From an uncultured Mollicutes bacterium (lineage in GTDB: Bacteria > Bacillota_I > Bacilli_A > RFN20 > CAG-288): a stretch of DNA of 16,621 bases. The translations under genes and the position numbers were made by a program. Within the stretch, counting starts at the first letter, position 1. The number at the start of each line of letters is the position of its first letter. Below the pieces are notes generated by a model. The model did not search any database, had not been told where the DNA came from, and saw nothing but the letters and a program-made list of their open reading frames with translations. This document shows, piece after piece, positions 8,235 to 14,513 of this stretch. The stretch lies in NCBI GenBank assembly GCA_900549915.1, contig URQF01000022.1, positions 1-16,621 of the forward strand. Direction: 5' to 3'.

Positions 8235-8263
8235 ATTATAAGCATGAGACAGAATCTAAATTG
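8235..8263 (-). promoter_or_regulatory. Candidate promoter of the sugar operon
   Basis: On the - strand a perfect TATAAT (8240-8235) sits 17 bases downstream of a weak -35, CAATTT (8263-8258). The predicted start near 8228 would give a leader of about 40 bases containing the operator-like palindrome. The weak -35 suggests that activation or low basal strength matters. This is the only good -10 element near the first gene of the operon. Confidence 0.55.
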
Positions 8264-8280
8264 AATTTGTGTAAAGGCAC
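8264..8280. promoter_or_regulatory. Second operator-like site upstream of the sugar promoter
   Basis: AATTTGTGTAAA (8264-8275) repeats exactly the left part of the site at 8189-8200, and the stretch continues as GGCAC, giving an imperfect TGTG...CACA dyad. The start-to-start distance is 75 bases, about seven helical turns. The two copies flank the -35/-10 elements, an arrangement suited to repression by looping. This is inference from the repeat. Confidence 0.45.
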
Positions 8281-8441
8281 AGCCTGAAAGCATGATTATT
8301 CTAGAATTAAATTACTGTTTTTTATAGTGTTATCGTTATTTTTATCCATATTTTATTATAATTATAGTTGTTTTTAGTTAAAATCTAAACTATTTCAATT
8401 TTTTCTTTAAGCGGTTGCCAGGATTATTTTTCAGGCTGTGC
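8277..8441. repeat. 165-bp unit bounded by perfect 13-bp inverted repeats
   Basis: GCACAGCCTGAAA at 8277-8289 is exactly the reverse complement of the 13 bases at 8429-8441. The enclosed sequence is very A+T-rich, with no coding frame. Shortness, terminal inverted repeats and lack of coding recall a miniature inverted-repeat element or a remnant of an insertion sequence. No convincing target-site duplication is visible at the outer borders. The left repeat adjoins the upstream operator-like site. Confidence 0.4.
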
Positions 8442-8657
8442 AATCTAAAACTATTTGCTGTGCATATTGACACAATGTACAGGCACAAGGCACAGCACAG
8501 CGAATTTTATGTTACCCCTTTCATCATTTTATTTGAAAAGAATAGTGTCTAGTGAGCAGACAGCAATTATGCCAAGCGATTAAAACAGACACTTTTTTCT
8601 GTACCGTACTGGAATCAAATCACTTTGAGGATTTGCCTAAATCCTATATTTAGCAAA
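8442..8657. other. A+T-rich non-coding stretch with short inverted repeats
   Basis: No supportable gene. GCTGTGC at 8457-8463 can pair with GCACAGC at 8490-8496. AGTGTCT (8544-8550) can pair with AGACACT (8587-8593), which is followed by six T on the + strand; the 36-base loop makes it a weak terminator candidate. Stop codons are frequent in all frames, which fits decayed sequence. Confidence 0.4.
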
Positions 8658-8717
8658 ATGAGAGCTATGATTATCAAAAGAGATTTCTATTCGAACAAAC
8701 TGTTGAAGGATAGTTAA
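8658..8717 (+). pseudogene. Short fragment resembling the N-terminus of a DUF4143-type AAA ATPase
   Basis: A 19-codon frame from ATG 8658 contains, from the ATG at 8667, MIIKRDFYSNKLLKDS and then stops. The pattern 'I-K-R-x-x-Y-x-N-K-L' is the usual opening of bacterial DUF4143/AAA_14 ATPases, where it is followed by a V-I-T-G-I-R-R-C-G-K-S Walker A. No such continuation occurs here in any frame. It is either a decayed fragment or a chance match; the short length keeps confidence low. Confidence 0.3.
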
Positions 8718-8719
8718 TA

Positions 8720-8899
8720 GGACTTTTAAAATTCTCTGAATAATCTTTCCTTTGGCTCATCCATTTGTAAAAGATATTAATGGAACAAATCTAGCAGTAA
8801 AGATCTACCCCATCCGAGGATACCTGTAATGATTTTCACTAAGTCAACTTCCAAGTTCCCGATTAGCTGATTCATGTATTCAGTCGGAAAGCCATTCAT
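8720..8899 (-). pseudogene. Decayed DUF4143/AAA_14-type ATPase fragment
   Basis: On the - strand, ATG 8899 opens 40 codons ending at TAA 8777. Residues 8-20 read YMNQLIGNLEVDL, followed by VKIITGILGWGRSLLLDLFH. After the stop the same frame continues YLLQMDEPKERLF and soon stops again. Intact members of this family show Y-L-N-x-L-I, a gap, I-K-V-I-T-G-I-R-R-C-G-K-S, then L-L-x-L-F-x-x-Y-L-L, so the order and spacing agree well across the internal stop. The Walker A lysine is replaced by Arg. Neither the nuclease-like C-terminal part nor a ribosome binding site was found. I read it as the remnant of one N-terminal region. Such ATPases are widespread, often multicopy, and of poorly known function. 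Confidence 0.45.
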
Positions 8900-9008
8900 A
8901 ATATGCTTAGGTCAGAAAAAGCCACAAGGGAATTAAAATCCTTTTTCTTAAAACAGATTCTGATTTTCTGTTCTATGAAGAAGCGGACTATACCATGGAT
9001 ACAAGAAC

Positions 9009-9032
9009 AAAACCGATGAATAGATTCATCGG
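9009..9032 (-). terminator. Hairpin with T-rich tail on - strand
   Basis: CCGATGAA (9013-9020) and TTCATCGG (9025-9032) form a perfect 8-bp stem with a 4-nt loop. On the - strand it is followed by TTTTGTT, a terminator form. No gene lies immediately upstream on that strand except the tRNA, which has its own terminator, so the transcript it would end is unclear. Confidence 0.5.
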
Positions 9033-9034
9033 GT

Positions 9035-9058
9035 GGCTAGCCTGAGGGCTAGCCTTTT
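9035..9058 (+). terminator. Hairpin with T tract on + strand
   Basis: GGCTAGCC (9035-9042), loop TGAG, GGCTAGCC (9047-9054), then TTTT: a compact 8-bp Rho-independent terminator on the + strand. It lies two bases after the preceding hairpin. No intact + strand gene precedes it, so it may be left from a lost gene or end a small RNA. Confidence 0.55.
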
Positions 9059-9097
9059 CCGTTGTATGCCGGATGCTAAGATATCGGTATGCAACGG
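9059..9097. other. Strong 13-bp hairpin, structured non-coding segment
   Basis: CCGTTGTATGCCG (9059-9071) pairs with CGGTATGCAACGG (9085-9097) over 13 pairs, including two G-T pairs on the + strand, with a 13-nt loop. It directly follows the T tract of the preceding terminator hairpin. A short palindrome CTTCGCGAAG follows at 9118-9127. No known riboswitch or housekeeping RNA was recognised. Confidence 0.5.
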
Positions 9098-9159
9098 CGC
9101 CATTACCCGCATTCGGACTTCGCGAAGGAGACCTATTTACAAATTCCTAAACAACAATG

Positions 9160-9185
9160 AAAAAAAGCGCCTCTTTTGAAGGCGC
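9160..9185 (-). terminator. Terminator of the tRNA-Leu gene
   Basis: On the - strand GCGCCT (9185-9180), a 7-base loop and AGGCGC (9172-9167) are followed by seven T (9166-9160). It begins 14 bases after the encoded CCA of the tRNA, a standard arrangement for a single-gene tRNA transcript. Confidence 0.85.
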
Positions 9186-9198
9186 CTTGCAATTTTAA

Positions 9199-9282
<84 letters not shown>

Positions 9283-9294
9283 ATTTGCTCAACA

Positions 9295-9323
9295 ATTATA
9301 TCCACTTCTAGTCGCCAATTCAA
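9295..9323 (-). promoter_or_regulatory. Promoter of the tRNA-Leu gene
   Basis: On the - strand -35 TTGAAT (9323-9318) and -10 TATAAT (9300-9295) are separated by exactly 17 bases. Transcription would start near 9288, about six bases before the mature tRNA 5' end. It overlaps the proposed promoter of the divergent metallopeptidase gene, so the two may interfere. Confidence 0.75.
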
Positions 9324-9340
9324 GAAAAATCAGCTAAAAT
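9312..9340 (+). promoter_or_regulatory. Candidate promoter of the metallopeptidase gene (leaderless arrangement)
   Basis: TAAAAT (9335-9340) lies 8 bases before the proposed ATG at 9349, with a weak TCGCCA (9312-9317) 17 bases further up. Transcription from it would begin at or next to the ATG. This agrees with the absence of a Shine-Dalgarno sequence. Confidence 0.4.
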
Positions 9341-9348
9341 ATTTTTTG

Positions 9349-10041
9349 ATGGATAAAAGAACACTTCTGACAAGCAAAGTTTTCACGATGGATGACGGCT
9401 ATTCTCTGAAAGTCAATGTCTTTCTGAAAAAGGGAAAAAGAGGCATCTTAGCACGAATTGAATATGGAGAACTCTGTCTTTATACGAACAGGGTGCTCTC
9501 CGATGAGAAGCTTCTGTCCTTTGTCAAAAAAGTCTATCAGCTGAGAAAAAAACAGATTACGCAACGTCCTTTCAGGAAAGAAAACATTTATATTTATCGT
9601 CTTGGAAAGAAGTGCTATTTCACAAACGACATCAAGAAGAAAGGGGTTGAAGGGTACTACTATATTCCCGGGAATACAAAAGATCCTCTTACGCGGTACA
9701 AAAAGGATTTTCTTTCCTATCTTGAACCACGGGTAAGGAAAATTGGAAAAAGAAGGGGTGTAGATCTTTCTTCTTGGACGATCCGAACCGGACTCTTCCA
9801 ATCCTATTACGGATGTTGTGCTCCGAAAAAGAAATGGGTGAAATTTGATTATCGTCTCTTCGCCTATAAGCCTGAAATTTCGGATTCGGTTATTATTCAT
9901 GAGATTGCGCACACTTATGAAATTCACCACAATGACCATTTCTACAAAATTGTGCATAGGTTCTGTCCGGATTATGATTATCTGCAAGATGAACTAGAAA
10001 AAGGTCACTTTGAAGGAGAACTTGACAATTATGTCTATTAA
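9349..10041 (+). CDS. YgjP/DUF45-like zinc metallopeptidase domain protein
   Basis: The 230-residue, probably cytoplasmic protein has a zinc site VIIHEIAHTYEIHHNDHF: His184, Glu185, His188, and His194 as the expected third ligand, with FYKIVHRFCPDY after it. This matches the YgjP-like (DUF45, M48-related) form of HExxH, in which H-x-S/D-x-x-F-W/Y and a PDY motif follow. The upstream YYGCCAPKKKWVKFDYRLF fits the family's W-G-S-C-S-x-x-x-x-x-x-F-N-W-R-L block, with Gly-Cys-Cys where Gly-Ser-Cys is usual. The frame is open further upstream into the tRNA, but the ATG at 9349 is the first start outside it. No Shine-Dalgarno is present. The gene overlaps the next one by 11 bases, so they are probably co-transcribed. 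Family substrates are poorly known. Confidence 0.85.
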   Translation: MDKRTLLTSKVFTMDDGYSLKVNVFLKKGKRGILARIEYGELCLYTNRVLSDEKLLSFVKKVYQLRKKQITQRPFRKENIYIYRLGKKCYFTNDIKKKGVEGYYYIPGNTKDPLTRYKKDFLSYLEPRVRKIGKRRGVDLSSWTIRTGLFQSYYGCCAPKKKWVKFDYRLFAYKPEISDSVIIHEIAHTYEIHHNDHFYKIVHRFCPDYDYLQDELEKGHFEGELDNYVY

Positions 10042-10768
10042 AATCATACAAAGCGAAGAAAACAAAACATTCAAAGACCTTTTTAAACTAAAAAAAGGAA
10101 ATGCCAAAGAAGGTCTTTTCTTAGCCGAAGGAAGAGATCTTTTAGACGAAGCAAGGAAAAACGACTCGGTAGAAGCCGTTTTGATTCCAGAAGGCGGGCA
10201 GAATCCCTACCCTGAAAAAGACACGATTGTTTTAAAACAAGGGCTTTTCCGTCAACTTGCCAATTATCAGTCTCTTCCGGAGAGGATTACCCTGTGCAAG
10301 AAATGCTATGCGCCACTATCTTCCGTCGGGAAAAGAATCGTCTATCTGGACAAAGTCCAGGACCCTGGTAATCTTGGCACAATTCTTCGAAGCGCTTTAT
10401 CGTTTTCCTACACTGGCGTAGTGCTTTCCTTTGACTGTGTTTCGCTTTATAATAATAAAGCAATCCAGTCATCAAAAGGAGCTCTGTTCAAAATACCTGT
10501 TGCACAGGCCGAACTGAGTGAAATTGATAAGTTAGGTTATCACATCTATCTGACGACTCTAGATGGAGAGGACGAAAAAGATTTTGCCTCCCTTGTTGAT
10601 CCTTTCTGCCTCGTTTTCGGAAACGAAGGCCAGGGGGTTAGCAAGAAAAACCTATCTTATGGAAAGAAGCTCAAAATCAACAGGGGCAATATTGACTCCC
10701 TGAATGTCGCTGTGGCTGCAGGAATCTTCAGGTACCGGTTCCGGAAAGGAGATACAAATGGCAATTAA
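10031..10768 (+). CDS. SpoU/TrmH-family RNA 2'-O-ribose methyltransferase
   Basis: The 245-residue enzyme shows the three SPOUT motifs: DPGNLGTILR (111-120), GNEGQGVS (197-204) and SLNVAVAAGI (223-232), forming the trefoil-knot site that binds S-adenosylmethionine. Its N-terminal 90 residues, with GLFLAEGRDLLDEA (28-41), match the L30e-like RNA-binding domain of 23S rRNA 2'-O-methyltransferases (RlmB/TrmH group). The ATG at 10031 lies 11 bases inside the preceding gene and follows GGAG by about 13 bases; an in-frame TTG at 10010 is possible but would overlap that Shine-Dalgarno. It overlaps the next gene by 11 bases, so all three are likely translationally coupled. In many Firmicutes a gene of this type precedes pheST; here it does not. 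The target nucleotide is not known. Confidence 0.93.
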   Translation: MSIKIIQSEENKTFKDLFKLKKGNAKEGLFLAEGRDLLDEARKNDSVEAVLIPEGGQNPYPEKDTIVLKQGLFRQLANYQSLPERITLCKKCYAPLSSVGKRIVYLDKVQDPGNLGTILRSALSFSYTGVVLSFDCVSLYNNKAIQSSKGALFKIPVAQAELSEIDKLGYHIYLTTLDGEDEKDFASLVDPFCLVFGNEGQGVSKKNLSYGKKLKINRGNIDSLNVAVAAGIFRYRFRKGDTNGN

Positions 10769-11693
10769 AAAGCAAAAAGTAACCAAAAACATCAATGCTG
10801 CAATCAAAATCGAAACGCCGGTTAAAAAGACGGTTTTGCTTTGCGCCAATGGGTTCTCCACAAGTGATACCCATGACTCTATCGCTAGGCACGAATATTT
10901 TGACAAATCTTTCAAAGAAGAATATCCGACCTGTGATATCGTCCCTGTTTCTCTGTTCCTTCCAAGCCAAAAAAAGACTCATTCAAGGAAACACTTTGAA
11001 AAAGCATATCGTGCTGTAATCGAAGAGTATATCTCGAAAGGCTACGATATCAGGCTGCTTGGCTATTCGTTCTCCTGCGCTTTAACCGCAAAAAGGGCAA
11101 ATGAATACCAAGACTATGTCAAGAAAGTCATTTTAGTCGCTCCGGTATATGACACCATTGTAAACAACAGGATACCCGGATATATCGAATACGCCTGGAA
11201 ATTCCATAAGCTTCGCAAAAAATACGGAAAGAAGGTTTCCGGATCTATCTGCCGTGAAACCACAGTCGGCAGGGGAAAGACCTTAATTGCCATCTTCTTC
11301 TCCATTCTCTTCAATCGCCGCTATATCCGTAAACTGACGATTCCAACCCTTGTAATCCATGGAACAAACGATGAATTATCCACTGAACAAGCTATCAAAA
11401 AAATCGATCGTAAAATCAAAGGGGAGCATGAGCTCTTCATCTATGACAAGAGGACTCACGCGATAAGGAAAAACGTTCGCACCAACGGCATCGTCTTCGA
11501 AGACATTCTTCACTTTGCCTTCAATACCCCTTATCTGATTGAGGCGGAATCCACAATCAAGAGGCAGGAAGAGAAAGCAAGGAAAGTTGCGTTAGACGAA
11601 GACGGAAATCCAATTCCGACTTTTGGTGAAATCTTCGAAGAATTAAAGCCTTACACAAGCGAAGAAGCAAAATACGGAGAAGAAGAATTCTAA
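10758..11693 (+). CDS. Alpha/beta hydrolase (serine hydrolase)
   Basis: The 311-residue cytoplasmic protein has an alpha/beta hydrolase core. The first strand TVLLCANGF (25-33) can supply the oxyanion hole, the nucleophile elbow GYSFS (102-106) gives Ser104, the acid is Asp205 in VIHGTNDELS, and His234 lies in RTHAI. The order Ser-Asp-His and the spacing fit an intact catalytic triad. A basic, tyrosine-rich cap (about 140-190) may include a short hydrophobic stretch, TLIAIFFSILF (175-185). The acidic tail after 285 is unusual for a hydrolase. AAAGGAG precedes the ATG at 10758 by 7 bases, and the start overlaps the methyltransferase stop by 11 bases. A terminator follows immediately. Esterase, lipase or peptidase activity are all possible. 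Confidence 0.85.
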   Translation: MAIKKQKVTKNINAAIKIETPVKKTVLLCANGFSTSDTHDSIARHEYFDKSFKEEYPTCDIVPVSLFLPSQKKTHSRKHFEKAYRAVIEEYISKGYDIRLLGYSFSCALTAKRANEYQDYVKKVILVAPVYDTIVNNRIPGYIEYAWKFHKLRKKYGKKVSGSICRETTVGRGKTLIAIFFSILFNRRYIRKLTIPTLVIHGTNDELSTEQAIKKIDRKIKGEHELFIYDKRTHAIRKNVRTNGIVFEDILHFAFNTPYLIEAESTIKRQEEKARKVALDEDGNPIPTFGEIFEELKPYTSEEAKYGEEEF

Positions 11694-11695
11694 TC

Positions 11696-11719
11696 AAAAG
11701 GCGTCATATGACGCCTTTT
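11696..11719 (+). terminator. Terminator after the hydrolase gene
   Basis: GGCGTC (11700-11705), loop ATAT, GACGCC (11710-11715), flanked by AAAA and TTTT so that the stem can extend to 10 pairs. It starts three bases after the hydrolase stop and separates this trio from ileS. It is symmetric enough to work on both strands. Confidence 0.88.
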
Positions 11720-11720
11720 C

Positions 11721-11749
11721 TTGGATTTGGTTTTCCTTCCCCTTATAAT
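11721..11749 (+). promoter_or_regulatory. Promoter of the ileS-lspA-rluD operon
   Basis: TTGGAT (11721-11726), a 17-base spacer, and a perfect TATAAT (11744-11749). Transcription would start near 11756, giving a leader of about 25 bases. That is too short for a T-box, which often controls ileS in Firmicutes; none is visible. Confidence 0.7.
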
Positions 11750-11780
11750 AAAAAAGTTCAAACAAATCACGGAGGCAACC

Positions 11781-14510
11781 ATGAAACTGAAAGATACTCT
11801 TATTAGGCCGAAAGGTGCATTCCCAAGGCGTGCTAATCTACCTTCCTGGGAAGGCAAAATGGCACAGGGATGGGATGAAAAAGCCATTTACAACAAACTC
11901 CTGAAGGAGCATGAGAATAAAACTCCTTTCTATCTCCATGACGGCCCTCCGTATGCAAACGGACAGATTCATTGCGGACATGCTCTGAACAAAATCATCA
12001 AGGATATCATTATCCGCAGCAAGAACCTGGAGGGATATTATGTCCCTTATACTCCAGGATGGGATACCCATGGTCTGCCGATTGAAAACCAGGTTACGAA
12101 ATCCGGTGTTGATCGTAAGACAACTCCGCCGGCTTTATTTCGTCAGAAATGCCGTGAATATGCAATCGGACAAGTGGAATATCAAAAGAGCCAAAGGCTC
12201 CGCTTAGGTGTCATCGGAGATTATCACCATCCTTATCGTACCTTAGATCGTGACTATGAAGCAGATCAGATCCATATCTTTGCGAAAATGGCAAGGGATG
12301 GACTGATTTACAAAGGTCTCAAACCAGTCAACTGGTCTTGGTCAAGTGAATCCGCTTTAGCTGAGGCTGAAATCGAATACAAAGACGTCCATGCTACGAC
12401 TCTGTATTTCAAGTTCCCGGTAGAAGATGGGAAAGGCCTTCTTGAAAAAGGCGATGCAATCCTCGTCTGGACAACAACGGCTTGGACGATTCCTTCTAAC
12501 CAAGGCTTATGCCTTAATCCAAAGAGGGTTTATGGTCTTTATAAGACCGACAAAGGAAACCTTGTCAGGCTGAAAGATCTATCCGAAGGACTAAAAGAAA
12601 AAGTCGGTTGCAAGGAGAGGACTCTCTTAAAGGAATTCACTGGTAAAGAAGCCGAAGGTGTTCTTGTCCATCATCCTTATCAAGACCGTCTTGTGCCTTG
12701 CTGCGTGGATGATTACGTCACGTCTGATTCCGGCACCGGTATTGTCCACTTAGGCCCTGGTCATGGTGCGGATGACTACCGCGTCGCAAAGAAATACGGA
12801 CTTCCGATTGTCTGCACCGTTGATCCGAAAGGCTACAGGATTGATTCTGGTAAAGAAGTAGATGGCAGGTTCTATGAGGATGCCGGAAAGAAAGTCCTAG
12901 AGATTCTCAAAGAGAACGGAAATCTTCTTGCCACGGAAGAAATCGTCCATGCCTATCCGCATGACTGGCGTACGAAGAAGCCGACTATTTTCCGTGCCAC
13001 CACGCAATGGTTCTGCTCCATCAACAAGATTAAAGCAAAGCTTCTGGAAGAAGCCGATAAAGTCAAATACCTTCCTGTCTGGGGCAAGACACGTTTCAAG
13101 AATAGGCTGAGCGACCGGGACGACTGGTGCATTTCCCGTCAGCGTCTCTGGGGTGTTCCGATTCCGATTTTCTACGGCGAAGACGGAGAGCCTATCAGGG
13201 ACAAAGTCTTGTTTGATTATGTCGAGAAGCTTTTCCGCGAAAACGGAAGCGATATCTGGTATGAATGGCCGATTGAAAAGCTTAGGCCTCAAGGATATAA
13301 GAGCATCCATTCGCCAAATGGCGTCTTTACCAAAGAAAAAGATATCAGGGATGTCTGGTTTGATTCCGGTTCTTCCTTCTTAGCAAGTGATATCAACTAT
13401 CATCATCCCTTCCCGGCTGACCTTTACTTCGAAGGTAACGACCAGTATCGTGGTTGGTACAACTCTTCCATGATTCTATCCGTTGCTTATACTGGAATTG
13501 CCCCGTATAAGAGGATTCTGACTCACGGATTCATTGTCGACCAGAATGGTGATAAGTTCTCTAAATCGAAGCAGAATGGCATCGATCCTGTCGATATCTG
13601 CAATAAGTTCGGCGCTGATATTCTTCGTCTTTGGACAACTTCTATCGACTTCACTACAGCAGAAATCAAGCTTTCGATCCCGCTCCTTTCTGTTGTCTCT
13701 GATCAGTATCGTAAGATCCGCAACACCTTTAAGTTCAGGCTCTCCAACCTGCAGAACGATGATAACGGAGATAAATTCGATACCTCTTATGTTCCTGCCT
13801 CACTCTCCTTAACCAATCAGAGGATTCTCAATCGTCTGAAAGAAGTCCTGAAAGACAGGAAGAAAGGCTATGACGAGTACAACTTCACGAATGTCACGAC
13901 TGCTTTAACCAATTTCTGCGTCAACGATCTTTCTTCTTTCTTCCTCGATTTCTCTAAGGATACCCTTTACTGCGATAAGAAAGACTGCAAGGAACGAGTC
14001 GATACTCAGTATGTTCTCTTTGTTATCGTCAAGAGTCTTGCCATTGCTTATTCTCCGATTCTTGCCTTCACTAGGGAAGAGGTCTATCAGACCTTATCCT
14101 TTGATGGAAAGAAGGAGTCGGTCATCTTAGAGGATTATCCTTCCTTTGACGGCATCGACGAGAATCTCAGCCGGAAATACGCTCTTCTACTCTCCCTTCG
14201 TTCCAAGGTCAATACCTTGATTGAACCTCTCCGTAAGGAAAACCAGATTCATTCCTCTAGTGAAGCAAAGGTTCTCTATGCACCGGAAAGCGAAGAAGAA
14301 AAGAAATTGATTGAAGAACTCGGAAAAGAAGAACTCAGCCGAATCTTCATCATCTCCGGATTCGAAACCGCTACGAAGAGTTCCGTCATTTCTCATCCTG
14401 GCACTCGTTGTGATCGCTGCTGGAACTATTTTGATGACATCAGCGTCGATGAAGAGGGAAACCACCTCTGCCATCGTTGCGAAAAGATTGTCCATCCGGA
14501 AGGAAAATAA
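11781..14510 (+). CDS. ileS: Isoleucine-tRNA ligase (IleRS), zinc-containing bacterial type
   Basis: The 909-residue cytoplasmic enzyme charges tRNA-Ile. Class I signatures are DGPPYANGQIHCGHALNK (54-71), in which HIGH reads HCGH (64-67), and KFSKS (592-596) in place of KMSKS. The CP1 editing domain shows TTAWTIPSNQG and VHLGPGHGADDY, both typical of proofreading IleRS. The C-terminus carries a zinc site of Cys877, Cys880, Cys897 and Cys900. The length, tail and PGWDTHGLPIE motif are those of the bacterial type rather than the eukaryote-like mupirocin-resistant type. The ATG at 11781 follows GGAGG by 5 bases; the frame's earlier ATG at 11721 lies in the promoter and is rejected. lspA starts three bases after the stop. 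Confidence 0.98.
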   Translation: MKLKDTLIRPKGAFPRRANLPSWEGKMAQGWDEKAIYNKLLKEHENKTPFYLHDGPPYANGQIHCGHALNKIIKDIIIRSKNLEGYYVPYTPGWDTHGLPIENQVTKSGVDRKTTPPALFRQKCREYAIGQVEYQKSQRLRLGVIGDYHHPYRTLDRDYEADQIHIFAKMARDGLIYKGLKPVNWSWSSESALAEAEIEYKDVHATTLYFKFPVEDGKGLLEKGDAILVWTTTAWTIPSNQGLCLNPKRVYGLYKTDKGNLVRLKDLSEGLKEKVGCKERTLLKEFTGKEAEGVLVHHPYQDRLVPCCVDDYVTSDSGTGIVHLGPGHGADDYRVAKKYGLPIVCTVDPKGYRIDSGKEVDGRFYEDAGKKVLEILKENGNLLATEEIVHAYPHDWRTKKPTIFRATTQWFCSINKIKAKLLEEADKVKYLPVWGKTRFKNRLSDRDDWCISRQRLWGVPIPIFYGEDGEPIRDKVLFDYVEKLFRENGSDIWYEWPIEKLRPQGYKSIHSPNGVFTKEKDIRDVWFDSGSSFLASDINYHHPFPADLYFEGNDQYRGWYNSSMILSVAYTGIAPYKRILTHGFIVDQNGDKFSKSKQNGIDPVDICNKFGADILRLWTTSIDFTTAEIKLSIPLLSVVSDQYRKIRNTFKFRLSNLQNDDNGDKFDTSYVPASLSLTNQRILNRLKEVLKDRKKGYDEYNFTNVTTALTNFCVNDLSSFFLDFSKDTLYCDKKDCKERVDTQYVLFVIVKSLAIAYSPILAFTREEVYQTLSFDGKKESVILEDYPSFDGIDENLSRKYALLLSLRSKVNTLIEPLRKENQIHSSSEAKVLYAPESEEEKKLIEELGKEELSRIFIISGFETATKSSVISHPGTRCDRCWNYFDDISVDEEGNHLCHRCEKIVHPEGK

Positions 14511-14513
14511 GGC

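Noticed and set aside
8189..8293. Upstream extension of the LacI-family gene to an ATG at 8293
   Set aside because: The 35 extra residues do not resemble LacI proteins and would be encoded across the TATAAT element; the helix-turn-helix begins at residue 2 from the ATG at 8188.
8904..9044. Short + strand frame ending in TGA at 9043 before the 9035-9058 hairpin
   Set aside because: The stop falls inside the terminator stem-loop, no start codon with a ribosome binding site precedes the frame, and the residues match no family I know.
9448..9987. 179-codon - strand open frame
   Set aside because: It lies opposite the metallopeptidase gene, which has a complete HExxH site and family blocks; no motif is seen in the antisense product.
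10010..10030. TTG start of the SpoU-type gene at 10010
   Set aside because: The start would overlap the GGAG that serves the ATG at 10031, and homologues begin close to the later site.
11720..11780. T-box or other amino-acid riboswitch before ileS
   Set aside because: The leader is only about 25 bases after the promoter and lacks the T-box sequence and specifier stem.
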